A DNA stretch of 64,000 nt from Mycobacterium sp. 1465703.0 (GTDB lineage: Bacteria > Actinomycetota > Actinomycetes > Mycobacteriales > Mycobacteriaceae), in assembly GCF_001672975.1 (NCBI RefSeq), contig NZ_LZKU01000163.1:20868-84867 (forward strand), written 5' to 3'. Shown piece after piece: positions 7,885 through 15,361 of the stretch. The notes below the pieces were generated by a model. That model made no database searches, was not told the DNA's origin, and saw only the letters and a program-made list of their open reading frames with translations. A program made the translations under genes and the position numbers. Position 1 is the first letter of the stretch. The number at the start of each line of letters is the position of its first letter.

Positions 7885-8877
7885 GTGATTGAAAGCGAGA
7901 GCGCTGAAGTGACGGCGGCTAACGAAACCAGACAATACGGTTTCGTCCACTCCGCATTGATTTATCACTCTCAGCAGGAATTGTTGGACCTGGTTAGGCG
8001 GTTTGTCGCCGACGGTTTGGCGCTGGACGAGGCGGTGCTGCTCGCCATGCCTCCGGAATCGTTGGCGCTGCTCCAAGGTGAGGTGTATCCCGACAACGAC
8101 CTGGGCGCCGAGGTGCGCATGGTCGATATCACCGAGGCCGCACGAAATCCGAGCCGGTTCATGGCGATGGAAGGTGCGTTCATCGACGAGCACCCGGATC
8201 GGCGGGTGCGGATCGTCAGCCAACTCGCTTGGCCCGGCCGCACCGAGGAGGAGTTCATCTCCTGCATCGAGCACGAAGCGATCGTCAACGAGGCGATGGA
8301 CGGTTATCCAGCGACGAGCCTGTGCCTCTACGACGCGAGCCAGCTCGACGACGGCGTCATAGCCGACGCGCGGGCCACACATCCGATGCTGTGGGAATCC
8401 GGTGCACTGCAGCGCAGTCCGGCCTATGCCCCCCGTGACGTCCTGGAACGCTGCAACCAGCCGCTGACCGCCGGTCCCGGAGCCGTGACCTACATGGTCC
8501 GCAAGTCCGCGGACCTTCGGCCTGCTCGATCCTTCGCCGTCGACTACGCCGGCTGGATGGGGCTGTCCCAGGAGACCATCGAGGATCTGCAGTTGGTCGC
8601 CACCGAGTTGGCCACCAACAGCCTGATGTACACCGGGGGCGCCTGCCGGTTGGCCTTCTGGCAAGACGACGGGCATCTGGTCTGCGAGGCACGCGACACC
8701 GGACGATTCGACGACCCGTTGGTGGGCCGGCTGGATCCGGGTCCGCGCGGTCCGGCGAGTCGCGGCCTATATCTGGTCAACGCGATCTCGGACTTGGTGC
8801 GCACCCATACCGCAAGGACCGGTACGACGATTCAGGCATACCTGCGGTTTGAGCTCGCGGCCAATCCGGCCGGATAA
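7885..8877 (+). CDS. RsbA-family anti-sigma regulator: MEDS sensor plus HATPase
   Basis: 330-aa protein with an N-terminal MEDS (DcmR-like sensory) domain at about residues 12-180 and a C-terminal RsbW-like HATPase at about 190-325. The ATPase keeps the N box (E-L-A-T-N-S-L), a D-T-G-R G1 box and a G-L-Y-L-V segment after G-P-x-S-R. Such proteins are annotated as RsbA-family anti-sigma regulators and act by kinase or binding activity on anti-sigma-factor antagonists. A SigF-like promoter 49 nt upstream suggests feedback within the general stress circuit. No membrane segments are present, so it is cytosolic. The GTG start at 7885 follows a GGGGG run. It is monocistronic. No M. tuberculosis counterpart is recalled at this location. 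Confidence 0.82.
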   Translation: MIESESAEVTAANETRQYGFVHSALIYHSQQELLDLVRRFVADGLALDEAVLLAMPPESLALLQGEVYPDNDLGAEVRMVDITEAARNPSRFMAMEGAFIDEHPDRRVRIVSQLAWPGRTEEEFISCIEHEAIVNEAMDGYPATSLCLYDASQLDDGVIADARATHPMLWESGALQRSPAYAPRDVLERCNQPLTAGPGAVTYMVRKSADLRPARSFAVDYAGWMGLSQETIEDLQLVATELATNSLMYTGGACRLAFWQDDGHLVCEARDTGRFDDPLVGRLDPGPRGPASRGLYLVNAISDLVRTHTARTGTTIQAYLRFELAANPAG

Positions 8878-8993
8878 CGGTTGGAAGAACAGAGTGACTC
8901 GCTGAGAAGACACGTCCCAGCGGTCCGTTTATGCCGCTCAACGGCGGTGGCCCCGCGCCGGCAGCAGTTGCAGGAATCGCGCCGAGGGGTCTA

Positions 8994-9056
8994 ATGTCGA
9001 CGCTCGTGCGTCTTTTCGAGCGTGGCGTAGTAGCTAGCACCCGCAGCGGGGTCTGA
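8994..9056 (+). CDS. Candidate 20-aa leader peptide rich in Leu and Val codons
   Basis: An ATG at 8994 follows GAGGGG with proper spacing and opens a 20-codon reading frame, ending at TGA 9054-9056. It has two Leu and four Val codons, with Leu-Val at positions 4-5 and Val-Val at 12-13. Its 3' half runs into the long hairpin at 9040-9080. The gene 76 nt further on encodes a LeuA allosteric domain, which binds leucine in the parent enzyme. A branched-chain amino-acid leader that senses charged tRNA fits this context. It is short enough that chance cannot be excluded. Confidence 0.45.
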   Translation: MSTLVRLFERGVVASTRSGV

Positions 9057-9090
9057 TCCTGACCGACCCCCCGCTGTGGGTCGGAAGCTA
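9000..9090 (+). promoter_or_regulatory. Attenuator-like hairpins before the LeuA-domain gene
   Basis: Hairpin 1 pairs ACGCTCG (9000-9006) with CGAGCGT (9017-9023), inside the leader reading frame. Hairpin 2 is a 12-pair stem between 9040-9051 and 9069-9080 (one G-U), with a further TAGCT/AGCTA clamp at 9031-9035 and 9086-9090. Ribosome stalling at the Val-Val codons (9027-9032) would affect both. There is no U tract, so control of translation or Rho-type termination is more likely than intrinsic termination. Confidence 0.5.
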
Positions 9091-9131
9091 CCGCCGTCGG
9101 TCACTCCTGCTGACCAGAAAAGACCGGCACC

Positions 9132-9638
9132 ATGACTCTTCCCGAGCGCAATCAGCTCCAAAATTTCGAATCCGCCAGTGCGTGGTTTGGCGAACGCTTC
9201 GGCGTCGCGTTACCCCGCGGGCTGCGGGAGCAGGCCGACGCGATGTCCTGGGAGAACTTCGTCGCGACCTACCGGCGCACCGCCGGTCCACTGCGGCTAG
9301 GCCACTGGGAGTGCATTGACGCTGACCGTGCCACGACCCGAATGGGGCCGCAGGCCCGCGACTTTCGGGCGGTGATCGCCGTGGGCGATCGCATCAACAC
9401 CGCCACCGCGGCCGCGGGTGGACCGGTCGCGGCTTTGACCGCGATGCTGCATGAGCGCGGAATCACCGTCGAGATCGTGAAGTTCCATCAGATGCGATCG
9501 GCAACCGGCATCGCCACTTTCATCCGCGGCAGTGACGGCCTGCGCGCCGAGTGGGCTATGGGTTGGTCAGACGAGCCGACGCAGTCGGCGTTGCGCGCGG
9601 TAATCGCTTGCGCCAACCGGCTATTCGCTGTCGAGTGA
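9132..9638 (+). CDS. Stand-alone LeuA allosteric (dimerisation) domain protein
   Basis: 168-aa protein whose residues from about 55 onward resemble the C-terminal leucine-sensing domain of 2-isopropylmalate synthase. It has G-G-P-V-A-A-L near the first helix, a central beta strand ending R-S-A-T-G-I-A-T-F-I, and the closing helix A-L-R-A-V-I-A-C-A-N-R-L, which parallels the A-L-R-A-V-V-S-A-V-N-R-A of LeuA. The catalytic TIM barrel is absent and the first 50 residues are unlike LeuA. It might bind leucine, or mix with LeuA dimers to change feedback. Both are inference. The upstream leader region carries a candidate Leu/Val leader peptide. It is convergent with cyp136, separated by a hairpin. 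Confidence 0.68.
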   Translation: MTLPERNQLQNFESASAWFGERFGVALPRGLREQADAMSWENFVATYRRTAGPLRLGHWECIDADRATTRMGPQARDFRAVIAVGDRINTATAAAGGPVAALTAMLHERGITVEIVKFHQMRSATGIATFIRGSDGLRAEWAMGWSDEPTQSALRAVIACANRLFAVE

Positions 9639-9658
9639 CGCTCGCCAGCCCCCCACCG

Positions 9659-9685
9659 CGACGACGGGGAGTGTCACCGTCGTCG
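9659..9685. terminator. Stem-loop between convergent LeuA-domain gene and cyp136
   Basis: CGACGACGG (9659-9667) pairs with CCGTCGTCG (9677-9685) across a 9-nt loop. It lies in the 53-bp gap between two convergent stop codons. There is no U tract, as is usual in mycobacteria, so it may serve both directions. Confidence 0.5.
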
Positions 9686-9691
9686 GGGAAC

Positions 9692-11170
9692 TCAGAGCGG
9701 GCGCAACACAATCGGCATGCCGTCCATCGGAATCGGCATGCCGCCGTAGTCCCAGTGCGGCTGGTAGCCCGGCCGCGCCAGCTCCAGGCGGTAGCGGCGC
9801 AACAGCCGGTGCACGACGGTCTTGACCTCCAGCTGACCGAACACCATGCCGATGCACTTGTGCGCACCACCGCCGAACGGCGCGAACGCGTACCGGTGCT
9901 TTTTGTGTTCCGAGCGCGGTTCGGCGAATCGATCCGGGTCGAATTTGTCTGGGTCCGTCCACAATTCGGGCAGCCGGTGGTTCATGCCGGGCCAGATGGT
10001 GATGTTGGTCCCGGCCGGTATGTAGTGGCCCAGCAACTCGGTGTCGCGCACCGCCATTCGCATGTTGAACGGCAACGGGGTCACCATGCGTAACGACTCG
10101 TTCATGATGAGTTCGAGCGTTTCCAGCTTCTCCAGCGACTCGATGTCCAGCGGTCCGTCTCCGAGCCGGGCCGACTCCTCGCGCGCCCGCTCCTGCCACT
10201 CCGGGTGGGCGGCCATGTTGTAGACCATCGTGGTGGTCGTCGAGGTGGAGGTGTCGTGAGCGGCCATCATCAAGAAGATCATGTGGTTGACGATGTCCTC
10301 GTTGGTGAAGCTGTTGCCATCGTCATCTTCGGTGTGGCACAGCACCGTGAGCATGTCGTTGCCGGTGGCGTTGCGGCGATCCCTGACCCGCTCGGCGAAG
10401 TAGTCCTCCAGCAACTTGCGGGCCCGTAGGCCGCGCCACCACTTGAACGGCGGAATCGGCTGCCGGATGATCGCGCCACCGGCGCGCGTCGTCGTGGTGA
10501 ACGCCTGATTGACCTTGGTGACCAGGTCATGGTCGGACCCCGGCTCGTGTCCCATGAACACCAGCGACGCGATGTCCAGGGTGAGTTCCTTCATCGCCGG
10601 GTGGAACAGGAACCGCGCGTCGTTGGTCGGCCAGTTAGCGACGATGTCGGTCGCGACCCGATCAATGTGCTCGACGTAGCCGGTCAGCCTGCTTCGGGTG
10701 AAGGCCTCCTGCATGATCCGGCGGTGGTACATGTGCTCGTCGAAGTCCAGCATCATCAGGCCGCGGTTGAAGAACGGCCCGATCACCGGGTGCCAGCCCT
10801 TCTGCGAATAGTCCTTGTTCTTGTTGGAGAACACCGCCTGGGTGGCGTCCGGCCCCAGCGCCGTAACCGCCGGCATGATCGGCGAATCCAGATAGATCAG
10901 CGGGCCGTGGTTTCGGTAGAGATGCAACGCATAGTCCGGCCCGCCGCGGAACAGTTCGATGATGTGGCCGAGAATCGGCAGCCCGGCATCGCCCAGCACG
11001 GGTTTGAGGTCGCTGCCGGCCGGCGGTTGCGCCAGGACCTTGGTTTCCCACTCGTGGGCCAGCAGGCGCTTCTCGATGGCGCCCATGCCCGGGATGGTTT
11101 GCAGCGTCGGGGTGAACCGGCGCCGCGCCTGATCCAGCAGGTACTGCGGGGTGCTGATGGTGGCGGTCAT
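9692..11170 (-). CDS. cyp136: Cytochrome P450 CYP136
   Basis: 492-aa P450, the same length as M. tuberculosis CYP136 (Rv3059, recalled). The oxygen-activation motif of the I helix is A-A-H-D-T-S-T, the K-helix ExxR is E-S-L-R, and the heme loop F-G-G-G-A-H-K-C-I-G places the thiolate ligand at Cys439. The open frame continues far upstream, but the ATG at 11170 gives the family N-terminus M-T-A-T-I-S-T and is followed on the other strand by the TetR operator region. Its substrate is not established; CYP136 is phylogenetically near CYP51-like sterol enzymes. It is divergent from a TetR gene at 11285, with two related palindromes between them, so it is probably repressed by that TetR. Confidence 0.93.
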   Translation of the reverse strand: MTATISTPQYLLDQARRRFTPTLQTIPGMGAIEKRLLAHEWETKVLAQPPAGSDLKPVLGDAGLPILGHIIELFRGGPDYALHLYRNHGPLIYLDSPIMPAVTALGPDATQAVFSNKNKDYSQKGWHPVIGPFFNRGLMMLDFDEHMYHRRIMQEAFTRSRLTGYVEHIDRVATDIVANWPTNDARFLFHPAMKELTLDIASLVFMGHEPGSDHDLVTKVNQAFTTTTRAGGAIIRQPIPPFKWWRGLRARKLLEDYFAERVRDRRNATGNDMLTVLCHTEDDDGNSFTNEDIVNHMIFLMMAAHDTSTSTTTTMVYNMAAHPEWQERAREESARLGDGPLDIESLEKLETLELIMNESLRMVTPLPFNMRMAVRDTELLGHYIPAGTNITIWPGMNHRLPELWTDPDKFDPDRFAEPRSEHKKHRYAFAPFGGGAHKCIGMVFGQLEVKTVVHRLLRRYRLELARPGYQPHWDYGGMPIPMDGMPIVLRPL

Positions 11171-11195
11171 AAACGCTCCTTTGCGTGCCCTCCCG

Positions 11196-11209
11196 GTGAC
11201 GGCCGTCAC
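11196..11209. promoter_or_regulatory. Operator 1: GTGACGGCCGTCAC
   Basis: Perfect 14-bp palindrome between divergent cyp136 and TetR. Its core TGACGGCCGTCA is repeated, with one base changed, in the palindrome 39 bp away (centre to centre). Confidence 0.6.
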
Positions 11210-11229
11210 TGATTTATTACCTTCGCTGA

Positions 11230-11253
11230 CAAACTTGACGGCTGTCAAGTTTG
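11230..11253. promoter_or_regulatory. Operator 2: 10-bp arms CAAACTTGAC / GTCAAGTTTG
   Basis: Two perfect 10-bp arms flank GGCT, giving a 24-bp near-palindrome with core TGACGGCTGTCA. Together with 11196-11209 this fits a pair of TetR sites with consensus TGACGGCYGTCA, covering the promoters of both cyp136 and the TetR gene. Confidence 0.65.
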
Positions 11254-11284
11254 CTTTTTGCCCGGCGTGGTGCAAGGTCAGGGA

Positions 11285-11920
11285 GTGACCAGCCACCCCG
11301 CCACTCCGGAGCCGGGCGCACGAAGGCGTGGCGACAAGCAACGCCAGGCGATCGTGCAGGCGGTGCACGAACTGCTGCAGGAAAAGCCATTTGCCGAGTT
11401 GTCGGTCAGCACCATCAGCCTGCGAGCCGGGGTGGCCCGGTCCGGCTTCTACTTCTACTTCGACTCCAAATATGCGGTGCTGGCACAACTCATGGCCGAG
11501 GCCGCCGAAGAACTCGAGGAACTCACCGAGTACTTCGCCCCCCGCCAGGCGGGCGAATCGCCTGAGGAGTTCGCCAAGCGGATGGTCGGCAGCGCCGCGG
11601 CCGTCTATGCGCACAACGACCCCGTCGTGACCGCCTGCAACGAGGCCCGCAACACCGACGTCGAGATTCGCGATTTGCTGGATCAGCAGTTCGAGGTGGT
11701 GCTGGGCCAGATCGTCGGAATCGTCGAGGCCGAGATGAAAGCCGGGACGGCCAGTCCAATCAGTGACGACCTGCCGACACTGATCCGCACCCTGGCCGGC
11801 ACCACCGCGCTGGTGCTGACCGGCGACCCGATCCTGACCGGGCGCGACAGCGACCGGGACCGACGGGTGCGAGTTCTCGAGCAGTTGTGGTTGCACGCGC
11901 TGTGGGCCGGCCGTCCCTGA
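11285..11920 (+). CDS. TetR-family repressor next to cyp136
   Basis: 211-aa TetR protein. The helix-turn-helix spans about residues 15-60, with L-S-V-S-T-I-S-L-R-A-G-V-A-R-S-G-F-Y-F-Y-F as the recognition part. A ligand-binding alpha domain follows. The open frame extends to a TTG at 11258, but the GTG at 11285 has a better upstream purine run (AAGGTCAGGGA). It corresponds to M. tuberculosis Rv3058c by position. It probably represses itself and cyp136 through the two TGACGGCYGTCA sites in the 114-bp divergent gap. The SDR at 11952 lies 31 bp downstream and may be cotranscribed, so the ligand could be a substrate of CYP136 or of that SDR. Confidence 0.87.
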   Translation: MTSHPATPEPGARRRGDKQRQAIVQAVHELLQEKPFAELSVSTISLRAGVARSGFYFYFDSKYAVLAQLMAEAAEELEELTEYFAPRQAGESPEEFAKRMVGSAAAVYAHNDPVVTACNEARNTDVEIRDLLDQQFEVVLGQIVGIVEAEMKAGTASPISDDLPTLIRTLAGTTALVLTGDPILTGRDSDRDRRVRVLEQLWLHALWAGRP

Positions 11921-11951
11921 GGCGGTGTTTACCGCCGGTATCGTCACGGCC

Positions 11952-12884
11952 ATGGCGCACAGGGGATCCGGGCTTTCATTCGCAGGAAAACGGTGCTTGG
12001 TCACCGGCGCGGCCAGCGGCATCGGCCGCGCCACGGCATTACGGCTGGCCGCCCAGGGCGCTGAACTCTATTTGACCGACCGCGACCGCGACGGCCTCGA
12101 ACAGACCGTGGCCGACGCGCGAGCGCTGGGTGCCCAAGTGCCCGAACATCGGGCGCTGGATATCGCCGACTATGCGCAAGTGGCCGCGTTCGCCGCCGAT
12201 GTCCACGCCGCCCACCCGAGCATGGACGTCGTCCTCAACATTGCCGGCGTCTCTGCGTGGGGCACCGTCGACCGGCTGACCCACGAGCAGTGGAGCAAGA
12301 TGATCGCCATCAATCTGATGGGTCCGATCCACGTCATCGAGACTTTCGTCCCGCCGATGGTGGCGGCCAAGCGGGGCGGTCATCTGGTCAACGTGTCCTC
12401 GGCGGCCGGGTTGGTGGCGCTGCCATGGCACGCCGCCTACAGCGCCAGCAAGTACGGACTGCGTGGCCTGTCCGAAGTGCTGCGCTTCGACCTGGCCAGG
12501 CACCGTATCGGGGTATCGGTCGTGGTGCCCGGCGCGGTGAACACCCCGCTGGTGAACACCGTGGAGATCGCCGGGGTGGATCGTGAAGATCCCGACGTCG
12601 CGCGGTGGGTGAGGCGATTCGCCGGCCATGCCGTATCGCCGGAGAAGGCCGCCGAGAAGATCTTGGCCGGGGTGGCCAAGAACCGATACCTGATCTACAC
12701 CTCGGCCGACATCCGCGCGTTGTACGCGTTCAAAAGGCTTGCCTGGTGGCCCTACAGCGTGGCGATGCGCCAGGTGAACCAGATCTTCACCCGCGCGCTG
12801 CGGCCCGCCCCCGTCCCGCTAGTCCGGCATGATCAGCTCGAGACGCACTCCGAGCAACCGGACCGGCCGGTCGAGCTCGAATAG
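11952..12884 (+). CDS. SDR oxidoreductase downstream of TetR
   Basis: 310-aa short-chain dehydrogenase with G-A-A-S-G-I-G-R at about residues 22-29, N-I-A-G-V-S, the catalytic Ser (N-V-S-S-A-A) and Y-S-A-S-K. A T-D-R stretch after beta 2 suggests NAD preference. The ATG at 11952 gives the expected N-terminus. It corresponds to M. tuberculosis Rv3057c (about 287 aa recalled), but this copy is longer. Its last 22 codons run antisense into the 3' end of dinB (66 bp overlap) and look like an unconserved tail. With the TetR and CYP136 neighbours it probably acts on the same lipid or xenobiotic substrate. A C-terminal helix rich in aromatic residues may touch the membrane. Confidence 0.87.
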   Translation: MAHRGSGLSFAGKRCLVTGAASGIGRATALRLAAQGAELYLTDRDRDGLEQTVADARALGAQVPEHRALDIADYAQVAAFAADVHAAHPSMDVVLNIAGVSAWGTVDRLTHEQWSKMIAINLMGPIHVIETFVPPMVAAKRGGHLVNVSSAAGLVALPWHAAYSASKYGLRGLSEVLRFDLARHRIGVSVVVPGAVNTPLVNTVEIAGVDREDPDVARWVRRFAGHAVSPEKAAEKILAGVAKNRYLIYTSADIRALYAFKRLAWWPYSVAMRQVNQIFTRALRPAPVPLVRHDQLETHSEQPDRPVELE

Positions 12885-13856
12885 GTCGAGAACGCGAAGG
12901 GCCGCGGCCACGATGACATCGCGATCGGTGCTGGGTGCATCGAGCTTGCGGATCTTGGTGCGCGTGTAGAAGGTCGCGGTTCGGACGGTGACCGCCACGC
13001 GGGTCACGACTCGGTCCGCCACCAGCACATCCGTCAGCGCCTGTTCGGCCAAAGCCGTTACGGCCGTGTCCATCTCGGACCGATCGGTGAGATCTTGCGG
13101 AAAGGTGACGACGTGGCTGCGGGAACGCGGCACCCAGGGCTCGGCGCTGACCTGGGTATCGCCACCGCCCTTGGCCAACAGCAGCAGCCACAGCCCGGTG
13201 CGTGGGCCGAACGTGGCCGTCAGCAACTCCGCATCACTGTGGGCCAGCTGCCACACCGTTGTGATATCAAGAGCAGCAAGCTTTTTCGCGGTCTTGGGTC
13301 CGACGCTCCATAGCGCGTCGACCGGACGGTCGCCCATCAGCGGCATCCAGTTCGCATCGGTCAGCAGAAAAATGCCGCCCGGCTTCGCGAAGCCGGTGGC
13401 GACTTTGGCGCGCTGCTTGTTGTCGCTGATGCCGACCGAGCAGGACAGCCCGGTTTCCGAGGAGATGACGCTGCGAATCTGCTGGGCCACCTCGCTCGGG
13501 TCCGCCGCGGTCACCGCGACGTACGCCTCGTCCCAGCCCCACACTTCCACCGGGTGCCCCAAATCGCGCAGCACCCCCATCACCTGGTCGGACGCCGCAT
13601 CGTAGGCGGCCGGGTCCGAGGGCAGGAAGGTCGCTTCGGGGCAGCGGCGCGCGGCCGCGCGCAGCGGCATGCCTGCGCGCACACCGAATTTCCGGGCCTC
13701 GTACGAGGCGCAGGTGACGACCTTGCGCGGCTCGCTCGGGTCACCGCTGCCTCCGACGATGACTGGCAGACCGGCTAATTCGGGATGTCGGCGCAACTCG
13801 ACCGATGCCAGGAACTGGTCGAGGTCGACGTGCAGGATCCAGTTCGTGGTGGTCAC
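12819..13856 (-). CDS. dinB2: Y-family DNA polymerase IV, DinB2 type
   Basis: 345-aa Y-family polymerase. H-V-D-L-D-Q-F near the N-terminus carries the first catalytic Asp, and W-G-W-D-E-A-Y the second acidic pair. S-Y-E-A-R-K-F-G-V-R-A-G-M is the finger motif. The little-finger domain is complete, but there is no evident C-terminal beta-clamp peptide, which agrees with what is known of M. tuberculosis DinB2 (Rv3056). It copies damaged templates with low fidelity and weak sugar discrimination. The GTG at 13856 overlaps the stop of the upstream TetR gene by 4 bp (GTGA), so the two are translationally coupled. It overlaps the convergent SDR by 66 bp. Confidence 0.93.
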   Translation of the reverse strand: MTTTNWILHVDLDQFLASVELRRHPELAGLPVIVGGSGDPSEPRKVVTCASYEARKFGVRAGMPLRAAARRCPEATFLPSDPAAYDAASDQVMGVLRDLGHPVEVWGWDEAYVAVTAADPSEVAQQIRSVISSETGLSCSVGISDNKQRAKVATGFAKPGGIFLLTDANWMPLMGDRPVDALWSVGPKTAKKLAALDITTVWQLAHSDAELLTATFGPRTGLWLLLLAKGGGDTQVSAEPWVPRSRSHVVTFPQDLTDRSEMDTAVTALAEQALTDVLVADRVVTRVAVTVRTATFYTRTKIRKLDAPSTDRDVIVAAALRVLDLFELDRPVRLLGVRLELIMPD

Positions 13857-14461
13857 CGCCCGCAGAGCTTGCGCGCCAGGCTCTCCCACGCGTCACCCAA
13901 CGTCGCCAGCGTGTGACCGCCCTCGGCCAATTGATGCTCGACGTAGTCCACGTCCAGCAGCGCGAGCAGCGCGTCGGTCTGGATATCGAGGTCGCCGGAA
14001 CAATCGGCCGCCTTGAGCAGCATCCGCACGTGCGTGTGCAGCACCATGGCCGGCGCGTTGTGCCGGTTCTGCGGATCGCGGTTGGCCGCAGACAGTAGTT
14101 CCCGATGGTCGTGAGCGAAACGGATGCGTTCCCGGCCGAACGCCGCCAGTCGCTCGGTCGGCGGCGCGCCGGGACCCAGCGGCGGCGGACCGAACAGGAA
14201 CGCTTGCTGAACGGCCTGTTCGTCCTCGTCGAGCAGCACCATCATCAGGCCGGCCCGGCTGCCGAAGCGGCGGAACAGCGTGCCCTTGCCGACTCCGGCG
14301 GCGGCGACGATGTCGTCGGTGGTGACGGCGTCGGCGCCGCGCTCGGCGACCAGGTTTCGGGCAGCCTGGAGGAGCAGGGCGCGGTTGCGTGCCGCGTCAC
14401 CCCGCTCCTGGTGCACCACCTGTGGGGTGAACACCCGCAACTCGCCCGAGCGCTCGTTCAT
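13853..14461 (-). CDS. TetR-family regulator coupled to dinB2
   Basis: 202-aa TetR protein, with its helix-turn-helix at about residues 25-70 (T-T-D-D-I-V-A-A-A-G-V-G-K-G-T-L-F-R-R-F) and a C-terminal alpha domain. It matches M. tuberculosis Rv3055 in place. Its stop overlaps the dinB2 start, so polymerase expression should follow this regulator. Upstream, a perfect palindrome (CGGACTATAGTCCG, 14491-14504) lies 30 bp from its start, in the divergent gap with the FMN reductase gene, and is the likely operator for both directions. G-V-G-K-G-T-L-F is the common TetR turn seen in QacR/AcrR-like members. The ligand is unknown. Confidence 0.87.
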   Translation of the reverse strand: MNERSGELRVFTPQVVHQERGDAARNRALLLQAARNLVAERGADAVTTDDIVAAAGVGKGTLFRRFGSRAGLMMVLLDEDEQAVQQAFLFGPPPLGPGAPPTERLAAFGRERIRFAHDHRELLSAANRDPQNRHNAPAMVLHTHVRMLLKAADCSGDLDIQTDALLALLDVDYVEHQLAEGGHTLATLGDAWESLARKLCGR

Positions 14462-14490
14462 TAGTGCACTTTAACGCCGCCGGAATAAAG

Positions 14491-14504
14491 CGGACTATAG
14501 TCCG
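14491..14504. promoter_or_regulatory. Palindromic operator CGGACTATAGTCCG
   Basis: Perfect 14-bp palindrome in the 90-bp gap between divergent TetR (start 14461) and the FMN reductase (start 14552). The placement and symmetry fit autoregulation by the TetR protein. Confidence 0.6.
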
Positions 14505-14551
14505 GTTAGGCCGTGCGAGGATGTACACGACAACCGGAGGGACTTGAAGCA

Positions 14552-15106
14552 GTGGCAATCAACATTTTGGCGTTAGTGGGAAGTCTGCGGGCCGCATCGA
14601 TCAACCGCCAGATCGCCGAATTGGCGCGGGAGGTCGCCGCCGACGACGTGACCGTCACGATCTTCGAAGGCCTCGCTGAACTGCCGTTCTACAACGAGGA
14701 GATCGACGAGGCGATGAACACCGACGCGCCGCCGCTGGCCCCGGTGACCGCGCTGCGCACCGCGGCGGCCGACGCGGACGCCGCCCTGGTGGTCACTCCC
14801 GAGTACAACGGCAGCATTCCGGCCGTCGTCAAGAACGCGATCGACTGGTTGTCCCGCCCGTTTGGCGACAGTGCCTTGAAAGGCAAGCCGTTGGCGGTGA
14901 TCGGGGGATCCTTTGGCCGGTATGGCGGGGTGTGGGCGCACGACGAGACCCGCAAGTCCTTCGGGATCGCCGGCGCGCGGGTGGTCGAGGATCTCAAGCT
15001 CTCCGTGCCGTTCAAGACCCTGGAGGGCAAGACGCCCGCCGAGCATTCCGAGCTGCCGGCAAAGGTGCGTGATGTGGTGGGCAAGCTGGCCGCCGAAGTC
15101 GGCTGA
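14552..15106 (+). CDS. NADPH-dependent FMN reductase (flavodoxin-like)
   Basis: 184-aa flavodoxin-fold protein, the same length as M. tuberculosis Rv3054c. The phosphate-binding loop G-S-L-R-A-A-S-I-N is at the N-terminus. The flavin-stacking P-E-Y-N-G-S-I-P motif and the later G-G-S-F-G-R are characteristic of NADPH-dependent FMN or quinone reductases. The GTG at 14552 is chosen because GGAGGGAC stands 8 nt upstream. It probably reduces FMN or quinones in the cytosol, giving redox-stress protection. It shares its promoter gap with the divergent TetR. Two hairpins follow the stop. Confidence 0.92.
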   Translation: MAINILALVGSLRAASINRQIAELAREVAADDVTVTIFEGLAELPFYNEEIDEAMNTDAPPLAPVTALRTAAADADAALVVTPEYNGSIPAVVKNAIDWLSRPFGDSALKGKPLAVIGGSFGRYGGVWAHDETRKSFGIAGARVVEDLKLSVPFKTLEGKTPAEHSELPAKVRDVVGKLAAEVG

Positions 15107-15122
15107 TTAGCAGAAGTCAATA

Positions 15123-15194
15123 GGTCGCCCGTCAGGCGACCAGGGTGGTTAGTTCAATCGAATAGCAGAAGCCGCCAGCTCCGCCTGGCGGCTT
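15123..15194 (+). terminator. Tandem stem-loops after the FMN reductase gene
   Basis: GGTCGCC (15123-15129) pairs with GGCGACC (15135-15141). AAGCCGCCAG (15169-15178) pairs with CTGGCGGCTT (15185-15194) over a 6-nt loop and is followed by TG. The second, a 10-bp GC stem ending in TTT, is the stronger terminator candidate. Confidence 0.65.
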
Positions 15195-15361
15195 TGCTAG
15201 CTGTAGGCGGGCCAGTCGTCCTCGACCGGTGATGTCGGTGGTCGCTGCTATACCAATGCACAGGGGAGCCTACGCCGGCGCGTGTGATCTGCGACACGCC
15301 GAGCGGGCGTTCGGATTTGTTCGCGGCAGCGCTCACGACCAGGGAATTTCAAAAATGTTAT

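Noticed and set aside
9692..12034. 780-aa reading frame including cyp136 and 288 extra upstream codons
   Set aside because: The extra part crosses the TetR gene antisense and the operator region. CYP136 homology begins at the ATG at 11170.
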